A DNA stretch of 64,000 bases from Methanosarcina sp. DH2. GTDB taxonomy: Archaea; Halobacteriota; Methanosarcinia; Methanosarcinales; Methanosarcinaceae. Position numbers and translations under genes: made by a program. Every line of letters starts with the position of its first letter. Within the stretch, counting starts at the first letter, position 1. Below are positions 1 to 9,498 of this stretch, one piece after another. The stretch covers positions 27,990-91,989 of the forward strand of contig NZ_WJBI01000001.1 of the NCBI RefSeq assembly GCF_020804225.1, in the 5' to 3' direction. The notes under the pieces are model-generated. The model was not told the origin of the DNA and made no database searches. It saw only the letters and a program-made list of their open reading frames with translations.

Positions 1-1044
1 GAAGTCAGGATCGATCCGAGAGACATTGCAATTGAAGAAAAAGTAGACCTTTTGAAGAGTATTGAGGAACACGCAAAGATTGCAGGTGTTCACAGTACAA
101 AGGTAATGTATCTCGAGTCCGAATTCAAAGTCCAGTACAGAAGTTCCGAAGGTCTGGAACGTGAATATGAACTTTTGAATGTCGGTTTTGCAGTCTCTGC
201 TGTTGCTTCGGAAAATGGCGTATACCAGGCAGGTAGGGAAAGCCGTTTCGGATATGGCTACGAGCTTTTCGAGAAAGAAAATGCCCTCGAACTTGCCGGA
301 AAAGCAGGAAAAACTGCAATTGAGCTCTTGAAGGCTAAAACCCCCAAAGGAGGGGAAATGCCTGTAGTACTTGACCAGGAGCTGGCAGGAGTATTTGCCC
401 ATGAAGCCGTAGGGCATGCTTCGGAAGGTGATCTTGTTCTTGAAGGGGATTCCATTCTTGAAAACAGAATAGGAGAACAGATTGCATCCCCGCTTGTTAC
501 TATCATCGATGACCCGACTCTGCATGAATTCGGGTATTATCCCTTTGATGCCGAAGGTTCCGAATCAAGAAGGACCGAGATAATCAGGGATGGAATTTTT
601 AACTCTTATCTCCACTCAAGAGAAACCGCAGCCAAACTCGGGGGAACTCCCGGAAACTGCAGGGCTCAGGGTTATTCCATGCCTGTCGTCAGGATGAGCA
701 ATACCTTCATTGACAATGGGGATTCCAGGTTTGAAGAGATGCTGGAGGAAGTAAGGAATGGCATGTACCTTGTAGGGTCAAGAGGCGGGCAGGTAAACAC
801 CGGAGAAGGCATATTCCAGTTCAATGCCGAAAAAGGGTACCTTATAAAGAACGGAGAACTTACCGGGCTCGTAAGGGATGTCTCCCTCTCAGGGAAGACT
901 CTTGAGATCCTGAACCATGTAACCCATGTGGGCAATGACCTGAAAATGACTGCCGGAAGGTGCGGAAAAGCCGGGCAGCTTGTACCTGTGTCTGACGGTT
1001 CTCCACATATCGCCATCTCAAAGGCCCTCGTAGGAGGTGCCTGA
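1..1044 (+). CDS. tldD: TldD, metalloprotease subunit (5' end outside window)
   Basis: Probable zinc peptidase subunit. In bacteria TldD pairs with TldE/PmbA to degrade or trim small peptides in the cytoplasm. The reading frame is open from base 1, so the true start lies upstream and the TTG at 52 is only an internal codon. An HExxH metal-binding motif (HEAVGH) lies near 400-417, followed by the family's GD and EGDS segments. The C-terminal half has the TldD pattern of glycine-rich turns, such as GSRGGQVNTGEG. The stop is 2 bp before the pmbA start, so the two genes are one operon. The family call is firm; the archaeal substrate is unknown. Confidence 0.92.
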   Translation, partial: EVRIDPRDIAIEEKVDLLKSIEEHAKIAGVHSTKVMYLESEFKVQYRSSEGLEREYELLNVGFAVSAVASENGVYQAGRESRFGYGYELFEKENALELAGKAGKTAIELLKAKTPKGGEMPVVLDQELAGVFAHEAVGHASEGDLVLEGDSILENRIGEQIASPLVTIIDDPTLHEFGYYPFDAEGSESRRTEIIRDGIFNSYLHSRETAAKLGGTPGNCRAQGYSMPVVRMSNTFIDNGDSRFEEMLEEVRNGMYLVGSRGGQVNTGEGIFQFNAEKGYLIKNGELTGLVRDVSLSGKTLEILNHVTHVGNDLKMTAGRCGKAGQLVPVSDGSPHIAISKALVGGA

Positions 1045-1046
1045 AA

Positions 1047-2357
1047 GTGTACGATCTTGCAAGAAAAGCCCTGAAACTGGCAGAACAGGCAGGGGCTGAA
1101 GAAGCTGAAATTTATTACGCCGCAAACCACTCAACAGGTGTCAATTTCAAAAAAGACGCACTTGAGAACGCTAAAGACCGTTTCTCGGAAGGTCTGGGGA
1201 TCCGCGCCATTGTAAACGGTGCAGTGGGTTTTGCCAGCACCAACTCCGCGGAAGAACTCGAGAACGCCGTAAAGATTGCGGTCGCAGAAGCCCGCGTCCG
1301 GGAAAGTGACCCTGACTGGGTATCTCTTCCTTCCAACGGAAAATATCCTCAGGTCTCAGGCATCTTCGATAAAAAAATCGAAGCCCTTGAGCTCGAAGAA
1401 TGCATTGTCTATGCCGTGGAACTTGTAAAAGGTACAAAAGAGGTTCCAGGCACGCTTCCCACCTCAGGGGGCTTTACCCGTTCAAAGAGCAAACGGCTTA
1501 TCCTTAACACAAACGGGATAGAAATCGAAGAAGAGTCCACCGCTGTATCCGGCTTTGTTGATGTAATAACCGTGAACGGAGATACCTCAACAGCCTATGA
1601 CTTTGCTATCTCCCGTTCCCTTGACATTGACTTTTTTGCCCTCGGAAAAAATGCTTCCGACCTTGCCCTGAAATCCAGGGGAGGAATAAAAATCGAGCCG
1701 CAGAAAACCGATGTTATCTTTCATCCATTTGCCTTTTCGGATATCCTCGAAGAAGCACTTGCTCCTTCGCTTGATGCGGACAACGTGCAGAAAGGAAGGT
1801 CAGGCCTGATAGATAAGCTCGGAGAAGAATTTGCTGTCCCTGAACTGTGCATTTATGATGATGGGCTGGTTGAAGCAGGCATAGAAACCTCCGCTTCGGA
1901 TGATGAAGGGGTTCCTTCACAGCATACCACAGTTATTGAAAACGGTGTGCTTGAAACCTATCTCTATGACAGCTATACCGCAGGAAAAGCCGGTGTGAAA
2001 AGCACAGGAAACGGCTCAAGATCCTCCTATACAAGCCCTCCCTCAGTAGGGCTCAGAAATTTCGTTATCGATTACCCGCAGGAAGATATTATTGCAAATA
2101 CTACCTCAGGGATTTTCGTAAACACAATTATCGGCGCTCATACTGCAAATTCAATTTCCGGGGACTTTTCCGTAGAAGCCAGAAATGCCTTCACAATCAA
2201 AGACGGAGCCCTGGACAAGCCTGTAAAATCCCTCATGATTTCGGGCAATGCCTTCGAACTCCTGAAGAATATCACAGGCGCAGGCTTTGACGTCAGAAAA
2301 GTCGGAGGCATAATCACGCCTTCAATCCGGGTTTCCGGCATGAGTGTAATAGGATAA
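1047..2357 (+). CDS. pmbA: PmbA/TldE, partner of TldD
   Basis: 436-residue protein of the PmbA/TldE family, the non-catalytic partner that completes the TldD/TldE protease. It lacks the HExxH motif, as expected for this subunit. The GTG start at 1047 is supported by a GGAGGTG ribosome-binding site inside the end of tldD and by the 2-bp gap to the tldD stop. Family landmarks include the central SASDDEGVPSQHT stretch and the C-terminal GNAFELLKNITGAG segment. Length is normal for the family. Translation is probably coupled to tldD. Confidence 0.92.
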   Translation: MYDLARKALKLAEQAGAEEAEIYYAANHSTGVNFKKDALENAKDRFSEGLGIRAIVNGAVGFASTNSAEELENAVKIAVAEARVRESDPDWVSLPSNGKYPQVSGIFDKKIEALELEECIVYAVELVKGTKEVPGTLPTSGGFTRSKSKRLILNTNGIEIEEESTAVSGFVDVITVNGDTSTAYDFAISRSLDIDFFALGKNASDLALKSRGGIKIEPQKTDVIFHPFAFSDILEEALAPSLDADNVQKGRSGLIDKLGEEFAVPELCIYDDGLVEAGIETSASDDEGVPSQHTTVIENGVLETYLYDSYTAGKAGVKSTGNGSRSSYTSPPSVGLRNFVIDYPQEDIIANTTSGIFVNTIIGAHTANSISGDFSVEARNAFTIKDGALDKPVKSLMISGNAFELLKNITGAGFDVRKVGGIITPSIRVSGMSVIG

Positions 2358-2463
2358 AAGTTAACACCTGAAGCCAGCAACTAAGTTTTTTGACCTCAAG
2401 GTTCTGCCGTTAAGAACTTTTTCCTGGAGTAAGCTCCTGAGGTCAACTCCTTTTTCCGTGAAA

Positions 2464-2535
2464 TTCGATCCTGTTTCTATATTCGATCCTGTTTCTATAT
2501 TCGATCCTGTTTCTATATTCGATCCTGTTTCTATG
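2464..2535. repeat. Tandem repeat, four copies of 18 bp
   Basis: Four head-to-tail copies of TTCGATCCTGTTTCTATA, the last ending in G, lie about 100 bp after the pmbA stop. 18 bp is a multiple of three, so both strands show spurious open frames with a repeated six-residue motif. No ribosome-binding site or recognisable protein supports coding. Confidence 0.85.
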
Positions 2536-2639
2536 CTCCTTGTCAGCTTCTGGCCAATTTCTGGCCAAATTCTGATCAACTTTTTTTCCATCTCTTTTGA
2601 GCGATTTTGTCCGGGGGGATATTCTGGAAAACGCCTTCA

Positions 2640-3000
2640 AATGACCCTGAATTATTTATTTGGTCTTCATAGCCGTTTTTGAATCCAAAATATATATAGT
2701 GCCTCCGCCAGCCTGTCTGGTGGCCTTCCTGAAAAAAAGAAGTCGAAGTAAAAAGTAGAAGGAAGCGATAGAGAGACTTATGAAAGAATCGGCTTGAAAG
2801 CTATTTAAAAAAACAATAAAAAAATGCATGGAAAAAAGTATTTTTGGTAGGATTTATTTCTGTTTTTTGAGCCCTTTTGGACTTTTAACGTCACTTTTAC
2901 TTTTCGGCTATTGCTTTTTGCTTCTCTTCTCTTTTCTTTTTTATCTTTTTGGGAAAGGCCGCTCTCCTGCGTCGAGCTTGGCAAGAACGACAAGATATAG
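2640..3000. repeat. Intergenic repeat region, reverse-orientation copy
   Basis: Non-coding stretch with two motifs found elsewhere in the window. A stem-loop at 2705-2723 (stem CCGCCAG/CTGGTGG, loop CCTGT) is the reverse-orientation counterpart of the hairpin at 43070-43088. Next to it, on the minus strand, is an ATTCAAAAACGG-like segment also present beside the 43070 and 51885 copies. Around 2945-2995 is a GGGAAAGGCCGCTCTCCTGCG segment (first 20 bases typical) that is the reverse complement of the ends of the elements near 30905 and 42800. No gene is seen. Confidence 0.6.
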
Positions 3001-3062
3001 TGAATAATGTTGTAGGTTCTGATTTTCTGCTCTTCTGTCTATCCTATTTAACTTTTTTATTT

Positions 3063-3512
3063 TTATTCCTGAACTTCCCCTCTGACCACGAGTACAGGTA
3101 TCTTTGAGTGTCTCACCACGTTTTCAGCTACGCTCCCAAGCAGGAACCTGTCGAGTCCGGTTTTCCCGAGTGTTCCCATCACAATCATCTCAATGCCATT
3201 TTGTTCCGCAAATTCCATGATTTTATCTGCAGGGTGTCCTTCCAGCATTACAGGTTCCACTTCTACTCCGGCAGCCTCAGCAGCCTCCTTCACAAAAAGA
3301 GTAGCTCTTTCCCCTTCATTCCGGAAGTGCTCCGTGGCAGCTTTTTCCCAACCGAAGTCCCTGGCGGAATGGGTCGCCGGGAGTATCACATATACAGCGT
3401 AAAGTTTAGCTCCGCTGAGTCTGGAAATCTCAATCGCCATATTTACCGCTTTTTTGACGAGTTGAGAACCATCGGTCGCAACCATTATTTTTTTATAAGT
3501 TCCCTCTACCAT
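3063..3512 (-). CDS. Universal stress protein, UspA family
   Basis: 149-residue single-domain universal stress protein, a cytoplasmic alpha/beta nucleotide-binding fold. It opens with the usual strand KKIMVATDGSQLVKKAV and ends with the ATP-binding signature GTLGKTGLDRFLLGSVAENV followed by VVRHSKIPVLVV. The G-2x-G-9x-G(S) pattern suggests an ATP-binding type. It is closely related to the protein at 5694-6152. A minus-strand TATA-like box is visible around 3662-3671, implying a leader of over 100 bases. The physiological trigger is not readable from sequence. Confidence 0.93.
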   Translation of the reverse strand: MVEGTYKKIMVATDGSQLVKKAVNMAIEISRLSGAKLYAVYVILPATHSARDFGWEKAATEHFRNEGERATLFVKEAAEAAGVEVEPVMLEGHPADKIMEFAEQNGIEMIVMGTLGKTGLDRFLLGSVAENVVRHSKIPVLVVRGEVQE

Positions 3513-4552
3513 ACCATATCCCTCTATTTCTTCTATTTTATTTTTCTGCAGTCTCTATTTTTACCTTCAGCTTTCTGAAGCATTATCCGGTGAAAGTTTC
3601 TCCTTTTCAGCGCATTTATACATGTAAGTGCATATCTGCTCCATATTCTATATGCTCTTTTGTATATAAATGGATTTTTCACTAAATATTAAGTGATTAA
3701 AGCTGCCTTCTGGTGATATAACCGGAAAAAGAAAACGATATATCTCTGGCAGATATTTGTCACTCTTTTTATTTCTATTTTAAACTCTTTTATTTTTAGC
3801 TACATAGCAGACTCTTTCGATTATGTGCTAATTCACTGTTAACTCACCATTTCAGGAAAAAAAGTCTTAAAACTTTGAGTTTTTTCTTTTATTCTGGCAC
3901 AAAAAGGTATTATACTTTTTACATACCAAAATGTTTATATATTGGTTAATCCTCTGATGTGCTTGGTGAACGGGTAAAGCTCAAAATCAAACATTATTGC
4001 TCATAATCAAATCCAACATATTTTAACCTCCTCCAAAAACCCCCGTTCACTGATTTGCTTTTTATATCTTTACTATGTGAATACAAGTATACTTTAGTTC
4101 CACCTTGTCTATTTTCCTTTCCTTTAAAGACTTCCTCCATTATTTTTTTAAACACTATTCTATGAAAAAGTTTTTTCAGGAAGTAATTTTCTGCAATTGG
4201 TACCCCCACTGTCTTGAAAAATTCTTTTTTTTCTGGCTAACCTGTATTATTTTCAACTTGCTCTTTTTAGTTCTCGTACTCTTTTCTCATTTTATACTAT
4301 TCTTCTCGATTCTTATACTGCTTTAGATAACTTATCCCACTCCGGAAATCACCAGTTATCGGATAACCCTTATTCTTTTACCCCGGACATCATTCCTGTC
4401 TGCAGAGTAAAAAGAAAGGCAAAATAATTAAAAGCAAAAGAAAAAAACCAAAATTAAAAAATTAAAAAACTAAAAAACCTGCGGTTTGCAAATAAACCAG
4501 AAATAACTATGATTGAAAATGCCCTTTTTTTCCTAGGAACTGTACCGACTTC
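3513..4552. other. About 1 kb gap, no convincing gene
   Basis: A/T-rich DNA between the stress-protein gene and the Gate-domain gene. The only candidate is a minus-strand frame at 3994-4209 (71 residues, GTG start, ending GGFWRRLKYVGFDYEQ). Its C-terminus looks protein-like, but it has no recognised family and no good ribosome-binding site, so it may be a gene remnant. The overlapping plus-strand frame at 4105-4326 is low-complexity and hydrophobic and is not believed. Confidence 0.35.
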
Positions 4553-5491
4553 TCAAGAAGCCATATTGAGCAGTAATAACAAAATTACAAACCTTACAAA
4601 TATGCTCATTGCAGTAGAATAAGCAACGATCTGGACTCCAAGGCGTGTTCCGAAGATAGCTACTTTTCTTGGAAGCTGGCTACGAATGGCAAAAATCGGG
4701 AGCATAAACATACTGCCCAGCATGAGCACGATCATTGCCTGTACATTTGTTATCTCTCCTGAATGGATCATGGGGCCGAGAAGCGAAATTCCGAGTATAG
4801 GGCTTGCAACGTAACTTGTCAGAGGGATAATTGTTTCCGGGGGTATTTTAAAAAGCTCGGCAAGGGGAAGTACACTGAATACTTCGAAAGCTCCCTGGTC
4901 CTGAAGAATGAAGATGATGGTGGTTGCTATAAGGTAAACTCCTGCAATCTTCAGAAAAATCCTGAACTCTTTTTTGAATGCGCGTTTAAATGCAGTCTTC
5001 AGGGATACTTTTTCCTTACTCCGGGGTTCAGGGACTCTGCAGGAATTGCCTTTAAGAAAAAGTTTGCTTGCAACTGCAATTACCAGGATCTTGAACACAG
5101 CAGTAACTATAAACACAAGAGTGTAAAATCCTCCTACTACAAGACCGAGTGCAGGTAGCACGATAGGAATCTGGTAGGTGAAGAGTTCACGGAAATAGGC
5201 AGGGGTTGCGTTCATCATTGAACAGAGCAAGACTTCCCTGTCTTCAAGGCAGTTTTCATTTTTTGCCTGAGAAAGCATACTGTTTGCAGCAACAGTAGAC
5301 CCTATTGCCACAACGAAAGCCGAAGCACAGGTTTCCGGCAGGTTCGTATAAGCAAAAATAGGGCTTACCAGTTTTGAAAATTTTTGCATCAGGCCGAGTT
5401 CCACAAGCACGCTGGTGCCCACAAGCCCCACAAAAATCATTATTAGTATCGGGAGCGCAAAATCCAGTACGTCGAGGAAAAGTCCTATCAT
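4553..5491 (-). CDS. Nucleoside-recognition (Gate) domain membrane protein
   Basis: 312-residue polytopic inner-membrane protein with about eight hydrophobic segments. The layout matches the Gate/nucleoside-recognition family, which includes SpmA/SpmB-like proteins and the core of FeoB: a conserved N-terminal half with TNLPETCASAFVVAIGSTVAANS, a cytoplasmic loop around residues 150-175, then a second hydrophobic half. The substrate is unknown, and transport of a nucleoside-like or ionic solute is only inferred. It lies between two universal stress genes on the same strand but with wide gaps, so a shared operon is not evident. Confidence 0.7.
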   Translation of the reverse strand: MIGLFLDVLDFALPILIMIFVGLVGTSVLVELGLMQKFSKLVSPIFAYTNLPETCASAFVVAIGSTVAANSMLSQAKNENCLEDREVLLCSMMNATPAYFRELFTYQIPIVLPALGLVVGGFYTLVFIVTAVFKILVIAVASKLFLKGNSCRVPEPRSKEKVSLKTAFKRAFKKEFRIFLKIAGVYLIATTIIFILQDQGAFEVFSVLPLAELFKIPPETIIPLTSYVASPILGISLLGPMIHSGEITNVQAMIVLMLGSMFMLPIFAIRSQLPRKVAIFGTRLGVQIVAYSTAMSIFVRFVILLLLLNMAS

Positions 5492-5591
5492 TAAAAGTTA
5501 TTTGGGTCGGGCAGGTAAATCAACCTATCCCGAAAAATTCCGGGACTCCTGCCCTGAAAATTCTCAGTTTTTAATTTAATATCTTAATATT

Positions 5592-5655
5592 TAGCGTTTT
5601 ACGCTGGCGTTTTACATTAGCGTTTTGCACTAGCATTTACACTAGCGTTTTATAT
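5592..5655. repeat. Degenerate 13-bp tandem repeat
   Basis: Five imperfect units based on TAGCGTTTTACAC lie between the Gate-domain gene and the second stress-protein gene. Units vary by one to three bases and in length. The tract is upstream of the Gate-domain gene, about 100 bp from its start. Function unknown. Confidence 0.7.
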
Positions 5656-5693
5656 TCAGTTTTGAACTTTTGTCTGGTGCTTCGCATCCGGCA

Positions 5694-6152
5694 TTACTCG
5701 GCTTCCACTCCTTTTACAACCAGTACGGCTTTTCTGGAATGCCTCACCACGTTCTGAGCCACGCTACCCAGTAAAATCTTCTGGAGTCCCGTCCTTCCCA
5801 GTGTTCCCATTACGATAAGGTCAATATCGTTTTTTTCTGCAAAATCAACAATCTCATTTGCAGGGCTTCCTTCAAGGAAAATGGATTCTACCTCGACAGC
5901 CGCAGCGTTTCCGACGTTTTCGACATAAGCTGTTGCTTCTTTTCCTTCTGCACTGAGATGCTCTTTCATCGCTCTTTCCCATCCTATATCTCTGGGATGG
6001 CCAACCGTATACCCTCCTGAAGCGACAACATATACAGCATAGAGCTTTGCCCCGCTAAGTCTTGCAATTTCAACAGCAGTATCAACCGCTTTTTTGACGG
6101 GTTCCGAGCCATCGGTGGCAACCATTATCTTTCTGTAAATATTACTGTTCAT
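5694..6152 (-). CDS. Universal stress protein, UspA family (second copy)
   Basis: 152-residue universal stress protein and close paralogue of 3063-3512. They share KIMVATDGSxxVKKAVxxA at the start and GTLGRTGLQKILLGSVAQNVV at the nucleotide-binding end (motif abbreviated). The predicted fold is one alpha/beta domain that forms dimers. A small difference is an extra ASGGYTVGHPR loop after the second strand. The ATG start is about 55 bp downstream of a good TATA-like sequence. The paralogues may answer different signals; that is inference. Confidence 0.93.
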   Translation of the reverse strand: MNSNIYRKIMVATDGSEPVKKAVDTAVEIARLSGAKLYAVYVVASGGYTVGHPRDIGWERAMKEHLSAEGKEATAYVENVGNAAAVEVESIFLEGSPANEIVDFAEKNDIDLIVMGTLGRTGLQKILLGSVAQNVVRHSRKAVLVVKGVEAE

Positions 6153-6205
6153 ATCTGACTCCCCTTTTTTCTTTTTCAGTTCTTCATGTTAATAGGGTAA
6201 TAATC

Positions 6206-6215
6206 CTTTATATAG
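6206..6215 (-). promoter_or_regulatory. TATA box of the stress-protein gene
   Basis: Read on the minus strand, this is CTATATAAAG, a near-consensus archaeal TATA box. It lies about 55 bp upstream of the ATG at 6152, giving a predicted transcription start about 25 bp further in and a short leader. Confidence 0.5.
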
Positions 6216-6339
6216 TATCATCCTGGGAGATTAATGCTCTAAAGGCGGCCAGCTCTCTGTTAGATATCTTCCCAGGAAAGAAAAGAAGCGGAAATTAAGA
6301 GCGACGGGTAAAAGAATAAACAAAAAGTGACAAAAAACT

Positions 6340-6740
6340 ATAAGAGTGCAAAATCAAAGTTGCTGTGGAGCACCCCTCTGCAAGCAACGGGGTATGTTTA
6401 AGCCCCCGCCCCAAATTCCATTAAAGTAGACGATAGCCCCAAAAAACTTAGTTTGAGCAGAAGTTAACAACCAAAAAATGGAATTGATAAATCATACTAT
6501 CATTGATGGTTGCCGGGGAAGTTTTTCATTCTGCAGCAAGCCAGCGGGGTATTCGACTGAAATAAAGAAGGATGTAAACTAAACAGAATTGAGAAAGTAA
6601 GAAAAATAAACAAACGTGAAAAACTCCCGTTTTCGTGATCTTTCTATTTCTTTCAAGGGTATTCTCTATTAAGTCTCTTTTTCTTTCTCTCTTCTATTTC
6701 TTCCTTATTCTGTGAGGCGCCGTCAGAAAGGCTGGCGATG
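6340..6740. repeat. Intergenic repeat region with stem-loop
   Basis: Gene-free DNA after cooF. Around 6380-6400 and again at 6530-6560 there is a CTGCAGCAAGC..CGGGGTATTCGA-type segment that recurs at 51770-51795. At 6721-6737 a small hairpin (CGTCAG/CTGGCG, loop AAAGG) matches the hairpins at 2705, 43070 and 51885. This order, segment then hairpin about 150 bp on, is the same as at 51770-51901, so this is a dispersed, degenerate non-coding element. Confidence 0.55.
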
Positions 6741-6891
6741 GTATCTTATAAACAAACTATAGAGCAGGTCGACTGCAGCCCTGTGGTTCAGGGAGATAAA
6801 GCCGGAATAAGCCGTTCCGTCTGCCCCGGAATAATATCAAAGTCAATCCGGACGGAACGCCCCACCTATTTAACCTCGTTGTTATTGTTCC

Positions 6892-7407
6892 TTAACGCCT
6901 TCCTGCCTCCGAAAACACGAGGGCATGTGTGGGACAGGCCTCCACGCAGGCAGGCAACTCTCTTCCTTCACATAAATCACATTTTATTACCGTCCCCTCT
7001 TCGGTCCGCCTGTCGATTACTCCGTAATTGCAGGCCATGGAAGCGGTCCAGCACCCTACGGCAAGAATTAACTGGTACAGAGAAGAAAAACGAGTGCAAA
7101 CCGTAGAACATGTCCAGCAGTCCACGCAGCGTTCCGGGTTGTGGCTTACAGTACCGGTAGCTGTGTCCTTAGAAAGAGCTTTTGTAGGGCAAACCGAAAC
7201 ACAGGGTGCATCCTCGCAGTGGCGACAGGTTATAGGCATGGAAGCTTCAAGGGCAGGAATATGCTCAACAGAGATGCGCTTTTTTGGGACTGGTACTTCT
7301 CCTGGAGCCAAAAAGAGGTTTTTGCTCTTTGAATGTGCAACAGCACAGGCAACTTCGCAGGAGTGGCAGCCCATGCATCGTTCAGGCCGGATTATCACGT
7401 CTTTCAT
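6892..7407 (-). CDS. cooF: CooF-like iron-sulfur electron carrier
   Basis: 171-residue polyferredoxin of the CooF type, which takes electrons from CO dehydrogenase. Cysteine groups are visible in order: CMGCHSCEVAC (residues about 11-21), CRHCEDAPCVSVCP, CVDCWTCSTVC and CDLCEGRELPACVEACP. It starts 14 bp after the cooS stop, with a GGGAG ribosome-binding site, so the two are co-transcribed. Oddity: after CWTCSTVC the protein runs through about 14 residues and then repeats the motif as CWTASMAC with one cysteine replaced, as if a short segment was duplicated. The normal family has only one copy there. Confidence 0.85.
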   Translation of the reverse strand: MKDVIIRPERCMGCHSCEVACAVAHSKSKNLFLAPGEVPVPKKRISVEHIPALEASMPITCRHCEDAPCVSVCPTKALSKDTATGTVSHNPERCVDCWTCSTVCTRFSSLYQLILAVGCWTASMACNYGVIDRRTEEGTVIKCDLCEGRELPACVEACPTHALVFSEAGRR

Positions 7408-7421
7408 TGTGAATTTCTCCC

Positions 7422-9296
7422 TTATTTCAGGCCCAGTGCCCTTCTTTTTCCTTCGATGTGCTCAAGCATCAGGCCTGCAGCTTTAAAGGGGTCAGGCTCA
7501 ACTGCAAAGCTTGCTCCAACAACACTGTCCAGGCCTTTTGTCAGAAGAGATGTGACTTCCTGGCTGCCAAGGACAGGTGGAATCGTGCCGAGTACAGTAA
7601 ACACTCCGGAGGAAACAACATAAGCCCCTATACTCACTGCTTTTTCACTCATCCATTCCGGAGCTGCACCGGCAGCAGGGAGGTCGCTTATGTCCACGCC
7701 CAGGCGGTTTGCAATTGCCGAGGCAAGGACCAGGATGCGGCTGATATCTACACAGGAACCCATGTGCAGGATGGGAGGAATGCCGAGGGCTTCACAGATA
7801 CCTTTTAGTCCATCTCCTGCAAAAGCAGCAGCTTCCGGCACAAGCAGCCCGGCTTCTGCACAGGCAATCGCATTGCATCCGGTGGTCACTACAAGGACAT
7901 TATTTTTGATCAGCTCTTTTACAAGGTTCACGTGCCCGTAATTGTGCTGGATCTTTACGTTATTGCATCCAACAACTGCTCCGATTCCTTTTATTGTACC
8001 TCCGGCAATCGCTTCAATGAGGGGATCAGGGCTCCCGCCAAGGGCATTGAGGATTGCTTCGGCACTGAAACCGACCATACATTCCTGCTTTTCTTCCGGG
8101 ATACTCACCTTTTCACGGATCCGGTTCGGGAAGTTTTCTACGGCTGTCCTTATAATCCCTTTTGCGGTCTCATAAGCCTCTTCTTCATGGAACTCCATTC
8201 TCACAGTTCCCGGGAAATCTGCTTTCGGAGACGTGGATATAAATTTCGTGTGATAACAGCCAGTAAGACTCCCGAGGGACGGCATAATGCACTGGACATC
8301 CACAACCATAGCTTCCACAGCTCCTGTAATCACTGCGAGTTCCTGCTGGAGGAAAGTGCCTGCTATGGGTGTCCCGTGACGCATTAGAGTTTCGTTTCCG
8401 GTACAGCAAATTCCGGCAACGTTGATGCCTTCTGCTCCTTTCTCCTTTGCAAGTTCCAGAAGCCCGGGGTCTTCCGCAGCTTCCACAATCATTTCCGAGA
8501 GGATTGGTTCATGCCCGTGGACAATTACGTTTACCTTATCAAGGGCGAGCACTCCAAGGTTTACAGTACTCTTCTTAGGTTCCGGGGTTCCGAAGAGTAT
8601 GTCCTGGACATCTGTTGCAATCATGGAACCTCCCCACCCGTCCGAAAGCCCTGTACGCAGTCCCTGTAGCAGAATATGAGTAGCGTTATTGTCAACACCT
8701 ATATGGGTTCTGTGCATACATTCAACAATTTCCCGGTCAATTCCTCTGGGTTCTATTCCAAGTTCCGACCAGAGCCTGAGCCTTGATACGGGCGCTCTCC
8801 TTGTGCATAAAAGAGGCTCATTCTGTTTTCCAAACTCCAGAAGCAGCGCATTTGCAAGTTCGGCTGCCACTTCTTCACGGTTCTTTCCCTCTGCGGGAAT
8901 CCCGTATTCAGAGGCAAGGGAGAACAGCTTTGCTTCATCTTTTATCCTGTAACTTCCAGCCTCTCCTTCGCTCATTTTCTTAAAGGTCAATACTGCATCT
9001 CTGGCATGGTCGGAATGTGCGGCTGCCCCTGCTGCAATCATCCTTAAGAGATTTCGCGCAACTATAATGTCTGCTGTAGCACCGCATATTCCTTTCTCAG
9101 CCCCTTCCCCGAAAGGATCTATCCTGCAGGGACCCATGTTGCAATTCCTGCAGCAGATTCCAAGCTGTCCGAAACTGCACTGAGGCAGTTGCTGCTCATA
9201 CCTATCCCAGGCAGTTTCGATGCCTTCGTTTTCTGCTTTCTGGAGCATGGTCTGGCTTGCAGAGTCAATGCTTTTCTCAAATACTGTCTGTTTCAT
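7422..9296 (-). CDS. cooS: Ni-containing CO dehydrogenase catalytic subunit
   Basis: 624-residue homodimeric carbon monoxide dehydrogenase that oxidises CO to CO2 and passes electrons through Fe-S clusters to a ferredoxin. The N-terminal cluster-binding stretch reads CSFGQLGICCRNCNMGPCR, then GICGATAD. Further cysteines for the active-site Ni-Fe-S cluster occur in GICCTGNE, VVGCNNVK, TTGCNAIA and HMGSCVDISR. Length is normal for CooS rather than for the larger CdhA of the acetyl-CoA synthase complex. It leads the cooS-cooF operon. It probably lets the cell use or detoxify CO, with electrons going to CooF. Confidence 0.95.
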   Translation of the reverse strand: MKQTVFEKSIDSASQTMLQKAENEGIETAWDRYEQQLPQCSFGQLGICCRNCNMGPCRIDPFGEGAEKGICGATADIIVARNLLRMIAAGAAAHSDHARDAVLTFKKMSEGEAGSYRIKDEAKLFSLASEYGIPAEGKNREEVAAELANALLLEFGKQNEPLLCTRRAPVSRLRLWSELGIEPRGIDREIVECMHRTHIGVDNNATHILLQGLRTGLSDGWGGSMIATDVQDILFGTPEPKKSTVNLGVLALDKVNVIVHGHEPILSEMIVEAAEDPGLLELAKEKGAEGINVAGICCTGNETLMRHGTPIAGTFLQQELAVITGAVEAMVVDVQCIMPSLGSLTGCYHTKFISTSPKADFPGTVRMEFHEEEAYETAKGIIRTAVENFPNRIREKVSIPEEKQECMVGFSAEAILNALGGSPDPLIEAIAGGTIKGIGAVVGCNNVKIQHNYGHVNLVKELIKNNVLVVTTGCNAIACAEAGLLVPEAAAFAGDGLKGICEALGIPPILHMGSCVDISRILVLASAIANRLGVDISDLPAAGAAPEWMSEKAVSIGAYVVSSGVFTVLGTIPPVLGSQEVTSLLTKGLDSVVGASFAVEPDPFKAAGLMLEHIEGKRRALGLK

Positions 9297-9404
9297 ATTT
9301 TATCCCACATCTCTATTGTATCTTTTATAAATTACCCGGAATTCCAGCTCTAGTTTCCAAGTTTTCCAGCTCTCGCTTCCGGTTTTAAGAAGGATTAGTG
9401 AAGC

Positions 9405-9498
9405 CTGTTATAATCCAAACCTGTTATAATCAAAACTGTTATAATCCAAACCTGTTATAATCCAAACCTGTTATAATCAAAACTGTTATAATCGAACC
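9405..9498. repeat. Six tandem 15/16-bp repeats upstream of cooS
   Basis: Six units of CTGTTATAATC plus a four- or five-base tail (CCAAAC, CAAAA or CGAACC), with unit lengths 16, 15, 16, 16, 15 and 16. They start about 110 bp upstream of the cooS ATG. Each unit contains TTATAAT, and the direct-repeat spacing of about 1.5 helical turns would suit serial protein binding. Confidence 0.85.

Noticed and set aside
2361..2682. Frames with NIETGS and FDPVSI repeats
   Set aside because: Translations of a non-coding 18-bp tandem repeat; no homologue and no start signal.
6738..7106. 122-codon plus-strand frame overlapping the end of cooF
   Set aside because: Antisense to the Fe-S protein for much of its length; no recognisable domain.
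9405..9498. Possible CRISPR or iteron origin upstream of cooS
   Set aside because: No spacers, and no replication initiator gene nearby; treated as a tandem repeat with possible regulatory role.
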